The translations under genes were made by a program, and so were the position numbers. From Bacteroides sp. (GTDB lineage Bacteria; Bacteroidota; Bacteroidia; Bacteroidales; Bacteroidaceae), in assembly GCF_029057325.1 (NCBI RefSeq), contig NZ_JAICZW010000166.1:1-64000 (forward strand): DNA of 64,000 nt. Direction: 5' to 3'. A model generated the notes under the pieces. It saw only the letters and a list, made by a program, of their open reading frames with translations, did no database searches and was not told where the DNA came from. Every line of letters starts with the position of its first letter. Position 1 is the stretch's first letter. Below are positions 34,182 through 43,025 of the stretch, piece after piece.

Positions 34182-35153
34182 TTAGGGTACCAATGCCATG
34201 ATTTTGTCGGCTACGGCATTGGGCTGTACACAATTTGTGGCAAGGCTCTCTCGATAAGTTTTCGACTGTTCTTTCAGCCAGGGAATCTCGTCGAGTGCCG
34301 TGATGAAGCTCGATTCCTTTTCCAACTTATCCAACGTAGCTTGTACCAATGGCCAAGCAAACTGATGCTCTGTCTCGTTTTTTATCACTTTCTGTATTTC
34401 CTTGATGACATCCTGAAAGATTTCTACCGTCACGGCATAGTTGTCAAGTTGCCAAAACAGGGATTTTACCTCTTTGGCTCCTTGCTGTTCGGTACAACGG
34501 TCACACAAAGTGCGCAAGGAGGGAATCAGTGATGCCACCTTAGCTTTGTCATAAGGAGAGTGTACAGCCTCTGTAGCTTGGGCATAGAGGCGGACGTTCT
34601 CTACAAAGGGTTTTAGCTTGTTACGGGCTTCAGCTACACGTGTATCGGCTGTAGCAAACTCCTCGTATTGTTGATAGTCGGTTTCCAGTTGTGCCAAACC
34701 TATTGCCGTATAGGGTTTGTTCAGCCATTTTTCATCTACTTCACCTGCTAACTCCGCCAGCCACTTGGCACGGAACACTTGTAGGTCGTTGAGTTGTTTC
34801 TTCAGTGCTGTAATCGTTTGGGCATCGGTCTTGTGTTGCTCATCGTGCTGAATCAGCATTGCGTCTTTCTCTTGCATTACCTGCTGGAGTTTGGCTTCCC
34901 ATTGGCGTACTTGCTCTACACTGTCTCGTTTGAGCTGTTCTATTTGTTTTTTGTAACGGGCAGACTTGCCGTCTTTCCGTTCAGCCTGCAATGTTGAGTC
35001 GAGCGTAGCCACTTTCACTTTCAGCAACTCTACTTGTTTTTGCTGTTCTGCAAGTTGCTTTGTCAGTTTTGCCACATCTTTCTCTTCTTGAGCCTGAACC
35101 ATCAGACCGCTAATCCCGAACAATAGCATTACGATGATTTTGATTTGTCTCAT
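34182..35153 (-). CDS. Cluster gene 9: secreted coiled-coil protein
   Basis: A 323-residue protein with an N-terminal signal peptide (MRQIKIIVMLLFGISGLMVQ, cleaved near AQEE). Residues of about 25-125 form a strong coiled coil (KLTKQLAEQQKQVELLKVKV), followed by a helical domain to the C-terminus. I predict a periplasmic location. It resembles gene 1 in architecture but is not lipidated. Function unknown. Confidence 0.65.
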   Translation of the reverse strand: MRQIKIIVMLLFGISGLMVQAQEEKDVAKLTKQLAEQQKQVELLKVKVATLDSTLQAERKDGKSARYKKQIEQLKRDSVEQVRQWEAKLQQVMQEKDAMLIQHDEQHKTDAQTITALKKQLNDLQVFRAKWLAELAGEVDEKWLNKPYTAIGLAQLETDYQQYEEFATADTRVAEARNKLKPFVENVRLYAQATEAVHSPYDKAKVASLIPSLRTLCDRCTEQQGAKEVKSLFWQLDNYAVTVEIFQDVIKEIQKVIKNETEHQFAWPLVQATLDKLEKESSFITALDEIPWLKEQSKTYRESLATNCVQPNAVADKIMALVP

Positions 35154-35187
35154 TGTTCTTATCTTTCAATCATTATTTATCGGCTAA

Positions 35188-36060
35188 TCAATTGCCAGCG
35201 TTTTGAGGTACTTGATAGGTTATCTTAAACGCAGCCAATTCACTGACTCCGTCTGTTTTTGCCTCGGTAACAAACGCCCTGTATACACCTTCAAGTTGCT
35301 TTACACTCTCAGGCGTGGGTGTCTTGCCTTGAAAATGCATCACAATCTGACGGCTCAATCCCTGATAGAAACTTAAGCGTTGTTTGTGAGTCAAATCACT
35401 TAAGTAGTTCTCATCCAATCCTTGGACAAAGCCGGGGATGTGCGTCATCTCTTGCTTATAAAGACTGTTGGCTCTGTAATTCGATGCTGTGCCGAGTATT
35501 CCTTGGCGGTGACTTTCGAACGAAGTCCATTGGGTAGTAGCTGTGTCATATTGGGCTACAATATTGTGGCGGCTACTCACAAATCCACGAATCTTACGAT
35601 AGAGTGTATGGCGTTTTTCTACTTTATCCACGCGTAAGTCGCCATCCAAACTTTCATAGCTTTTCAAGGAGCACACCCCTTGGTAATGTTTATTGAGCTG
35701 GGCATCGTTGAATGAATCTTTATCGTGCAAAGCCGTCAAATAAGCATCGCAGGCTTTGTTGGTCGCCGATTCGTGGAGTGCATTGTTTACTGACAGATAG
35801 CCGGTAGATGAAAACATTCCCATTTTCTTCTTACGATCGATGTCTGCTCGGACTTTCTTATATAGCTCCTCATTCCAGCCCTCTGCAGCTTTCCAAGCGT
35901 CACGTATTTCCTGGCATTTGGCTGTTATATCAATCTTATCCTCTGGCACAAAATCATCGTCCTCATCCGAAGCGTTCTGAAACAGAGAACCCCAGTTCAA
36001 TGCCAAGATTAAGATGCCGACAAAGACTATAAATATGCCTAATAATTTCAGTGCTTTCAT
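35188..36060 (-). CDS. Cluster gene 8: membrane-anchored helical protein
   Basis: A 290-residue protein with one N-terminal transmembrane helix (LLGIFIVFVGILILALNWGS) and an acidic segment, then a largely helical soluble domain with no recognised family. Starts 34 bases upstream of gene 9 and ends 34 bases before it. Function unknown; likely an inner-membrane component. Confidence 0.6.
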   Translation of the reverse strand: MKALKLLGIFIVFVGILILALNWGSLFQNASDEDDDFVPEDKIDITAKCQEIRDAWKAAEGWNEELYKKVRADIDRKKKMGMFSSTGYLSVNNALHESATNKACDAYLTALHDKDSFNDAQLNKHYQGVCSLKSYESLDGDLRVDKVEKRHTLYRKIRGFVSSRHNIVAQYDTATTQWTSFESHRQGILGTASNYRANSLYKQEMTHIPGFVQGLDENYLSDLTHKQRLSFYQGLSRQIVMHFQGKTPTPESVKQLEGVYRAFVTEAKTDGVSELAAFKITYQVPQNAGN

Positions 36061-36065
36061 TATCT

Positions 36066-38027
36066 CTAATTATTTTTAAAATTATCCTCATTGTTGATAT
36101 ATGGCATAATCACATCTTCGCGGAACTTATATATTTCATCAAAAGTCTTAAAACCATCTTTGGGCCATTGTTTTTCTATCTCTTCTTTAATCTTCCTGGC
36201 TATTTGTGGTTTCAATTTATTCTTTTGAGCATTTTTATAACTATCATATAGAATGGAATTTGTTACGGCTTCAATCCTTGTCCGTTGTTGAGACGTAAAA
36301 TATGGTTTATAATCGCCACCATTTAAACTGAATGTAGTGAATGTCTTGGCGTTTATTTTGTCCAATAATTCTTTGCACTTTTCTTCTTTTTCTTTACGTT
36401 TTCTTTCTTTTTCAATAGCTTCATCGTTTGATATAGTATCAGTTCCGGTTTCTTCTTCATGAACTTCTGCCTGAATTGGTGAATCGACACTGGTAACGGA
36501 TGGATTGACTTCATCAATAGGTGAATCAATATTCGCTGCCGAGATTTCGTTTCCTTCGGTAAGAACCGGTGTGGGATTCTGTTCTTCGCTAATTCCATCT
36601 CCTTGTTTTTTATTTATGGACGAGCAAACAACCCACGAAATGATGCCACCAACGAGAAGCCCTAAAACCAGGCCGATGATAAACGGAATCAGTCCTTTCT
36701 TGTCATAACCATGATAGACATTCTTATCCGATTGTTTTTCTTCATCGAAAGAGTCGTTCGGATTGTTCTGCTTATGGGACTTCTGTCGATTGGACTGGGA
36801 AGAATGTGGGTTCCGTGACTGATGCGAATCGTCATTGTCTCCATAAATATCTTTTGGATGGTTAGATATAACTATTTCTTTCTTTTTGCCCTGAATCGTC
36901 ACTTTCAGGCAACGCGTTTCGTTGTCGTGTTCATACTGGCAAGTTAACAGATAATCGGTAGTCTGGTTGTTGATAGTCACCGGTTTATAAGCCTGTGAAA
37001 CCGGAATGCGTGTTTTTTGTGAAGTGAAAGGAACTGTCTGACCGTCAAGCTGAATATTCACTATCCCCCTGCGGATGAGTTCGGTTACAGCATTCTGTCC
37101 CTCGCGATTAAGTCCGGTGATGGTATATTCCATATCATAATAACGCCGTTCACCGTAAACGGAACACTCGATACAATCCTTGTCTTCGTTGAGAACCACC
37201 GTAGATTTTGCAATCTCCAGTCTTCCTCCATTTTCTTGCAATTGCGACAAAGTGAAGAATACATTGTCGTATAATAAATCTGCTGTATTGTGCAAAATCC
37301 TGGAAATATCGAACAGGTCTGTAGGAAGCGATAAAAGGATGCCTTCCGCATTTTTTATATCACCCGTCAACAAGTCGTTCACTATAATCGAATACTTCTT
37401 CCGGCGGGGAATTTCCAATTGTTCCAATCCTGCGATGGTGGCACATGACACACCCACTTCCACCTCTTTGAACTGGTGAAATTCGGGATATTGCGTATCA
37501 CGGAAGAAGGCAGAGAGTTTATCGGATTGCACACACAATGTGGCCGTCATGCCTGAGGAATTCATTTCGACATAAGTACCGCGTCGAGGTTCTAATGGAT
37601 AGCGAGCCACAATTTCTGTAAACTCATCCTGATTCACTTCGATGTCGAGAAAGCGGTATACACCATCGGAATCACACTTCATATAAGCAGTTTTGTACTT
37701 TTCATATACCTCATGAAGCACTTCGTATGGGCTTTTGCTATCGGCAAACTGCATATCGCGAGCTACGGTCATGATGATGCCCAATGCGCCCAATGTGTCA
37801 ATGTCGCAGGGACGTACTTTGCGGTCAATCAGTTCATAAACAATATAATCTTTGGCATGACGCACCACGCACATGGGATTCTCGCTTACCAGCGTGGCAC
37901 GGTACATATTATCAGCTTTTTCACCACCTGCCAACATACCAATAGCGATGCGAGGTGAGAAACCTCCTTGACGCGATTTGGTGCCAGCCAACTGTAAACC
38001 TATTTTCTGATATTGTATTGTACTCAT
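36066..38027 (-). CDS. Cluster gene 7: large protein with a central membrane helix
   Basis: A 653-residue protein. The N-terminal part (1-260) is a conserved-looking soluble domain (RIAIGMLAGGEKADNMYR, then the YIVYELIDRKVRPCDIDTLG block); a Ser/His/Gln-rich basic segment (SHQSRNPHSSQSNRQKSH) precedes a transmembrane helix at about 442-466, and a C-terminal acidic, then K/E-rich region. I do not recognise a family; the N-domain could be compared with GTPase-associated GAP1-N domains, which is only a guess. The stop lies 5 bases before gene 8 starts. Confidence 0.6.
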   Translation of the reverse strand: MSTIQYQKIGLQLAGTKSRQGGFSPRIAIGMLAGGEKADNMYRATLVSENPMCVVRHAKDYIVYELIDRKVRPCDIDTLGALGIIMTVARDMQFADSKSPYEVLHEVYEKYKTAYMKCDSDGVYRFLDIEVNQDEFTEIVARYPLEPRRGTYVEMNSSGMTATLCVQSDKLSAFFRDTQYPEFHQFKEVEVGVSCATIAGLEQLEIPRRKKYSIIVNDLLTGDIKNAEGILLSLPTDLFDISRILHNTADLLYDNVFFTLSQLQENGGRLEIAKSTVVLNEDKDCIECSVYGERRYYDMEYTITGLNREGQNAVTELIRRGIVNIQLDGQTVPFTSQKTRIPVSQAYKPVTINNQTTDYLLTCQYEHDNETRCLKVTIQGKKKEIVISNHPKDIYGDNDDSHQSRNPHSSQSNRQKSHKQNNPNDSFDEEKQSDKNVYHGYDKKGLIPFIIGLVLGLLVGGIISWVVCSSINKKQGDGISEEQNPTPVLTEGNEISAANIDSPIDEVNPSVTSVDSPIQAEVHEEETGTDTISNDEAIEKERKRKEKEEKCKELLDKINAKTFTTFSLNGGDYKPYFTSQQRTRIEAVTNSILYDSYKNAQKNKLKPQIARKIKEEIEKQWPKDGFKTFDEIYKFREDVIMPYINNEDNFKNN

Positions 38028-38045
38028 AATCTTAACACTATAACG

Positions 38046-39881
38046 TTATAAGTTCTGTCCAAATATTTTTTTCACTTTATCAAAGAAGTTTTCTTCACGC
38101 GTTCCTCCGGTCACCATTCGGATAGCATCGATAATTTTCAACGTCTCGGTCGGATCGAAGTCGAAAACGTCACCCAAATAGAACTTACCTAATGAGAAAG
38201 TAAATACTTGTGGTTTGTAGTTCGTAGAATAGTTGATGCGTTTCGATGTGCGGCAATAACTCTTGAGCATACTGATGGGACCTTCGTAGGTAGTAAGTAG
38301 TAATTGACGCGCTTTCTCAAGCCGTTCATTACTGTCTCCAAGCATATCGGCTTTGGTTACAATGAAATGGATGGCATCTACCGTTTTCATGATTTCCTGA
38401 TTCTCGGGCAACACGAAAAGAGAGACAAACTTATTGAGTATATCAAGCTGTGAAATGTATTTTTTGCGGATGTTCTGGCCTATCACATTACCATTTGCAT
38501 CACGGACATCTTCCACATATTCCACTTTTATTTTCGGTTTGGTTCCATCTACAATAATGAAGAATGCCTTACGGTTACCGCTACGTAACAAATTGGTAGC
38601 TCCGGTACCCATGTCAGAAAGTGAGGCATTACGGTTTTCGGCAATACGCAGAGCAAACTCTTCGCCTGACATTTCCACTAAATTGATGCGATGGTTCACA
38701 ACATTTCCTCTACGGTCGGTTTCTTCTACAGAACCATGGATGGTGGTTACAAACTTACCATAAGTTGAACCTGGAGTAATACCTCCCTGCACATATTGTT
38801 GCAAAGCAGCGGCATAACGGCCTCCACTCGAAGCGGCATTCATGTTCAGAGTATATTGTTTACCATTCGCTCCGGCAAGTCCCATGAGCAAGCAAGTCTT
38901 GCCTGTACCTGGCGTACCAAACAGAAATACGTCTGTACTATTGGGTGGGCAAGAGATGTGGGGATCTTCTTGCATCAAATCTTGTAAGTGTGGCAGATAA
39001 TCTCGTCCTTCTATCAGTCGTTCCCAGCTCTCGTCTGTCACCAGTCCTTCATCCTCCAATTCCCACTTCTTGAAAATATCCGCTTGAATCAAACGATCTA
39101 CATCCGTTTTACTATATTCAGATGGATTATCCTTCATTTTTCTCAGTTCCTCGTCGCGCAGTTTATAGTATAGGGAGTTCACCTCGTTCTTAAACACGCT
39201 ATCGGGATGGTTGTCGCGGTAATCGTCCACAATAAACAGGTCGTTCGAACGCTTCACGTCGTTCCACTGGGTTATTTCGTTGAGTGCTGCATGAGCTTCT
39301 ACAGCGTGCCGCCCGCAAGGCAAGTCACAAAGATAACGGTTTAAGCTATTCTCAGAAATGGCATTCCTGGTATTGGTCCACATCAGGTCGTCCAGTTCAT
39401 CGGCATGCACGCTATTGGGATACTTATGTTTGTACTGAAGTAACGCATTGTAATTGCCTTTCTCCACTATAGTCCAATCAGCCTGTTCTTTAGCGGCTTC
39501 CGTAGCTCTCCGTTCAGCCTCTAATATATCATTCAGCTTCTGTTGCAACTGTTGATTGATTTCCTGTACCTCCCGGCATTTGGGACCGGAGGGGAATTGC
39601 ATCAGATAGGCAGATGTCAAGCGCTGAGTTTCTTGTATCTCTGCAGGAGACAGAATGAGTGATTCTGAGGATGCTTTAATCTGATTCCACATAGCCACTT
39701 CTTGAGGATTGCGTCCGGCTTCTTTGAGTTCTTCGAACACCATATCGGACACATAGCCTTTGAAGTCGTCTATCGTCAAGTCTTCATATTGCTGAAGCAA
39801 TGCAACCAGTTGGGATACGGGTATATTGGGATTGTTTCTCACCTGATTCAACAGGATAGGTTTGTTTCCATTAATCAGCAT
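38046..39881 (-). CDS. Cluster gene 6: P-loop GTPase-like protein
   Basis: A 611-residue protein. The N-terminal 300 residues or so are helical, with TPR/alpha-solenoid-like segments (WTIVEKGNYNALLQYKHKYP, DLFIVDDYRDNHPDS). A P-loop follows, GTPGTGKT (322-329), then HRINLVEMSGEEF (a Walker-B/G3-like strand) and IVTKADML (a G4-like TKxD), pointing to a TRAFAC-type GTPase rather than an AAA+ ATPase. It may correspond to the 'double GTPase' families described in predicted conflict systems, which I cannot verify. No membrane segment. It is packed between genes 5 and 7 (gaps of 18-20 bases). Confidence 0.7.
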   Translation of the reverse strand: MLINGNKPILLNQVRNNPNIPVSQLVALLQQYEDLTIDDFKGYVSDMVFEELKEAGRNPQEVAMWNQIKASSESLILSPAEIQETQRLTSAYLMQFPSGPKCREVQEINQQLQQKLNDILEAERRATEAAKEQADWTIVEKGNYNALLQYKHKYPNSVHADELDDLMWTNTRNAISENSLNRYLCDLPCGRHAVEAHAALNEITQWNDVKRSNDLFIVDDYRDNHPDSVFKNEVNSLYYKLRDEELRKMKDNPSEYSKTDVDRLIQADIFKKWELEDEGLVTDESWERLIEGRDYLPHLQDLMQEDPHISCPPNSTDVFLFGTPGTGKTCLLMGLAGANGKQYTLNMNAASSGGRYAAALQQYVQGGITPGSTYGKFVTTIHGSVEETDRRGNVVNHRINLVEMSGEEFALRIAENRNASLSDMGTGATNLLRSGNRKAFFIIVDGTKPKIKVEYVEDVRDANGNVIGQNIRKKYISQLDILNKFVSLFVLPENQEIMKTVDAIHFIVTKADMLGDSNERLEKARQLLLTTYEGPISMLKSYCRTSKRINYSTNYKPQVFTFSLGKFYLGDVFDFDPTETLKIIDAIRMVTGGTREENFFDKVKKIFGQNL

Positions 39882-39900
39882 AAGCGTATTTTATAAAGGT

Positions 39901-40866
39901 TTATAAGTCGGCTCCACCGGTAGTCCTTTTAGGTGTTGGTCCAACAAATGCAGAGCGTGAAACGATAAAATAATTGAAAATCACAAGCAGACAAAGCAGT
40001 ACATATACTATCCAGCCTACCACGGTAGAACCGTCGGCTGCGATTAATGCTTTAGCAAAAGCCGGGTCGGGAGTATCTCCTAATTCAAATTTTACCAAAC
40101 CATCAAAATAGTACTTCTCCGGACCTCCACCACCAATGATAGGAATAAGTTCGTTTTCCTCACCGAATTTTCTGATTTTAGTCTGTATGGCTGTCCAGGC
40201 TTCCGTATCGTATTTTCTTAGACGTACAGCCAATGAAGAGAGGTTCAGTATGTTCCATGCATGGATTTCACCTTCTATTTGGGATAGCTTTTTGTCGGTT
40301 TGTGGCAGTGATACGATAGCTGTTGCATTTTCTTTCCATCCACTCACTCCATCGTTTTCGCGCAGACTATATTTCTTCACATATTCCTCCAGCTTGTCAC
40401 CATAGACCGGGCTTATTTGCTTTGAATCGATATAGTTTTGCAATTGTTCGGCAGCTTTATCCAGAGCCTGTCGCTGTTGCGCATCGTAGTTACGGTGCAT
40501 ATTCTTAATAGCCTCAACTTCTGTCAAGGCCTTTTTCTTCAGCTCCGTTTGCTGGGTAGTGATATAAAAGAATCGCTGGAAAGGCGCATGAAAGCATACT
40601 GCCACTGCTATAAAGATTGCTAAAGCCGACCACTCCACATAGCGCCAGTTTTCTACATTGTTCTCTGCGGTTTTTGCCTTGATACTCAGCCATAGTAAGA
40701 ATCCCAAGGCTGCTACCAGTGCTATAGCTCCTACGATAGCTCCGCCGGGATTACCTTCACTGGAATGAAGTAGGATTCCCAGGAATGTGATGACCCCAAT
40801 GCCTGCCAGCCCTATAAGTGCTATGACATTGGCGATGGATATTCCACTATTTTGTTTAGATGCCAT
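39901..40866 (-). CDS. Cluster gene 5: four-helix membrane protein
   Basis: A 321-residue protein with predicted helices at about 10-32, 38-58, 78-98 and 285-306, leaving a soluble domain of about 185 residues between helices 3 and 4 (KLEEYVKKYSLRENDGVSG). Ends in a short Gly-rich tail. No family recognised. Likely an inner-membrane platform of the system. Confidence 0.6.
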   Translation of the reverse strand: MASKQNSGISIANVIALIGLAGIGVITFLGILLHSSEGNPGGAIVGAIALVAALGFLLWLSIKAKTAENNVENWRYVEWSALAIFIAVAVCFHAPFQRFFYITTQQTELKKKALTEVEAIKNMHRNYDAQQRQALDKAAEQLQNYIDSKQISPVYGDKLEEYVKKYSLRENDGVSGWKENATAIVSLPQTDKKLSQIEGEIHAWNILNLSSLAVRLRKYDTEAWTAIQTKIRKFGEENELIPIIGGGGPEKYYFDGLVKFELGDTPDPAFAKALIAADGSTVVGWIVYVLLCLLVIFNYFIVSRSAFVGPTPKRTTGGADL

Positions 40867-40931
40867 AATGAATATATGTGTTATTGGTTATTATTAATAG
40901 ATTGTATGAATCTCTTTTCGTTTTCTATCCA

Positions 40932-42989
40932 TCAATTTACTTTTTCCAATTGGAAGTCGAACAGGGATTTTCCGTTTTCATAGCAGGTGGCTTTGAGTAA
41001 ACGGTTTTCATCGGGTACACAGACATAGTCGTATCTCTTCATTGTGTGTCCTTGGCCGTCGTCCGATTTTTCTAATTGATTGATGATAAATTTATCTTTT
41101 TCCCATTTTACAGTAAAACGTGCTTTGTATATTCGCTTCGTGGCTATGGTGCGGTCTTCCAAAACTCCTGTCTGCGCAGACGAAAAAAGAAAGTAACTCC
41201 AAAGTTCGTCTATTTTGTTTTTATTATTGTCAGTCAACACCAGTTCATGTGTGCTGCGCCACTTGCCGAGAAGCAGATCGTGATTCTGCATGATGTCATC
41301 GAAATTAGCCAAATCGCCACCGGTAGCATCAAGCGCATCCTTTATCTGGAGCGTAGGACCGATACGGTGTCGGGTATCAGTCTGTTTACCGGTCAGGGCA
41401 AGAATCTTGACTACTTGATCGGCTGTCAAGTCCTTGTTCTTACTTTTTAGCAAAGCCACAGCTCCAGCCACCACAGGAGCGGCCATCGATGTACCTTCCA
41501 TCTCTTGAAATCCGCCTTCGGCTTTCACGTTAAATTTCTGCCAGAGTGGTGTGAGCCAATTCACTGTAGAACTCCAGAGCTTTACTCCCGGAGCAGCTAC
41601 CGTACTATAGTGTAAATCAGCTTCTTTCACCACACCAAAATTACTGAATTCAGCCATCTGGCCGTTGTTGTCTACTGCTTCTACATTCACTATCTGCTTG
41701 CTGCGGTTCATGAAATCCATTCCCATCAAAGCCGTTTCATTACCGGCAGCCTTCACTATCACGCAATTATGTGAGGCAGCGGTAGCCAATATGAACTCCC
41801 AAACCTGTTCGGCTCTTTTTCCGGTGTGTGTTGCCAACTCTACTTGTTCGCTCAAAGGTATTTTACCTGCATCTTCTCCTAAAGTTCCGAGAGACATATT
41901 CACTACATCTGCACCGTGATAGATGGCATACAATACGCCTTCGTAGATTTTTAAGAGATTCCATGGATAGTCACCTAAAGCGACCGGAATCCAGCTGCAT
42001 TCGGGGGCTATGCCTGAGCAACCATAAGTGTTGTTCTGTCCGCCAATTGCCAGGCCTGCCACGTGCGAGCCGTGGCAATATAGTCCCATGTAATCATAAA
42101 GCTCTTTCGGAGAATTGACGTTAGGAAGACGCGGAGGCGGAAGTACATTCACCCGTTTGGTACCGATATTGATGGGGTTGGTATAGCGTTCGCCAATTTC
42201 AGGATTGGAAAGGTCGAAATAGCTGTCCACAATGGCAACCTTTACATCGCGTGAACCACGGGTGATACCCCAAGCTTCGTAAGCTTGAATCAGCTTGTAA
42301 TACTCTTCATACTGCTTCACGTTGAATCCGGGATCGGAGGGACGGGTAGCAGTCTGGTCACCGTTCATGATAGTATTGGTGGTGACAAGGAAATTGATAC
42401 CCTTGATACGTTGAGGCAATTCGTCTGCCACGATGGTCAATTCGTTTTGCGGCACACCTAAGAGCATGGTGGCGGCAGCAGGGTTATAATAGAGTATCTT
42501 ATAGTTGTCGGATGGATAGATCTGCTTGAACTGTCGTGCAAACGAAATCATATCCTGCTTCACGTCTTGAGAGTTGAAGAATACCACCAGTTGGTCGGAT
42601 ACTACCTGTGTGACAGGATCCTCCGGACTGGTGATGATGTCTGTACTGTCTACAGGGGGAATGTAATTGTCGCTGGGAGGAGGCAGTTCGGGTACATCGG
42701 GAATCGTTTCGTTCCAATCGTTTACGATACTGGTGTCACGTAATTCGGGTGGTAGGTCGCGGTAAGGGTCGGGCACTACCGTATCTCTGCCGTTGAAGGG
42801 ATTGAGCGGATTTATCGGATTGCCAGAATGGAACGGATTGCGGGGCAAATTGGAGTTAGCTCCACAACCACGCAACAACAAAGCCAGCACGAGGCATATC
42901 AGGCACAAACCTGCCAGAAATACCAAGGTTCGCCACAAGCAACCTTTTGCTCCCCATGGTTGCCAGAATGGAATATGAAAATCAGCCAT
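40932..42989 (-). CDS. Cluster gene 4: membrane-anchored subtilisin-like serine protease
   Basis: A 685-residue S8 peptidase. The N-terminus has one membrane helix (CLWRTLVFLAGLCLICLVLA), then a low-complexity Asn/Pro linker. The catalytic triad is intact: Asp255 (KVAIVDSYFDL), His306 (YCHGSHVAG) and Ser501 (EGTSMAAPVVAGA), with the oxyanion-hole Asn417 (VKAAGNE). The insertion between linker and catalytic domain may be a propeptide or regulatory part. The C-terminal 120 residues have no recognised fold. I chose the ATG at 42989; a TTG nine codons upstream is possible. A protease inside an NTPase cluster suggests an effector or processing role. Confidence 0.88.
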   Translation of the reverse strand: MADFHIPFWQPWGAKGCLWRTLVFLAGLCLICLVLALLLRGCGANSNLPRNPFHSGNPINPLNPFNGRDTVVPDPYRDLPPELRDTSIVNDWNETIPDVPELPPPSDNYIPPVDSTDIITSPEDPVTQVVSDQLVVFFNSQDVKQDMISFARQFKQIYPSDNYKILYYNPAAATMLLGVPQNELTIVADELPQRIKGINFLVTTNTIMNGDQTATRPSDPGFNVKQYEEYYKLIQAYEAWGITRGSRDVKVAIVDSYFDLSNPEIGERYTNPINIGTKRVNVLPPPRLPNVNSPKELYDYMGLYCHGSHVAGLAIGGQNNTYGCSGIAPECSWIPVALGDYPWNLLKIYEGVLYAIYHGADVVNMSLGTLGEDAGKIPLSEQVELATHTGKRAEQVWEFILATAASHNCVIVKAAGNETALMGMDFMNRSKQIVNVEAVDNNGQMAEFSNFGVVKEADLHYSTVAAPGVKLWSSTVNWLTPLWQKFNVKAEGGFQEMEGTSMAAPVVAGAVALLKSKNKDLTADQVVKILALTGKQTDTRHRIGPTLQIKDALDATGGDLANFDDIMQNHDLLLGKWRSTHELVLTDNNKNKIDELWSYFLFSSAQTGVLEDRTIATKRIYKARFTVKWEKDKFIINQLEKSDDGQGHTMKRYDYVCVPDENRLLKATCYENGKSLFDFQLEKVN

Positions 42990-43025
42990 AATCTTTATCT
43001 TTACTGAATAATACAATCTAAAAGT

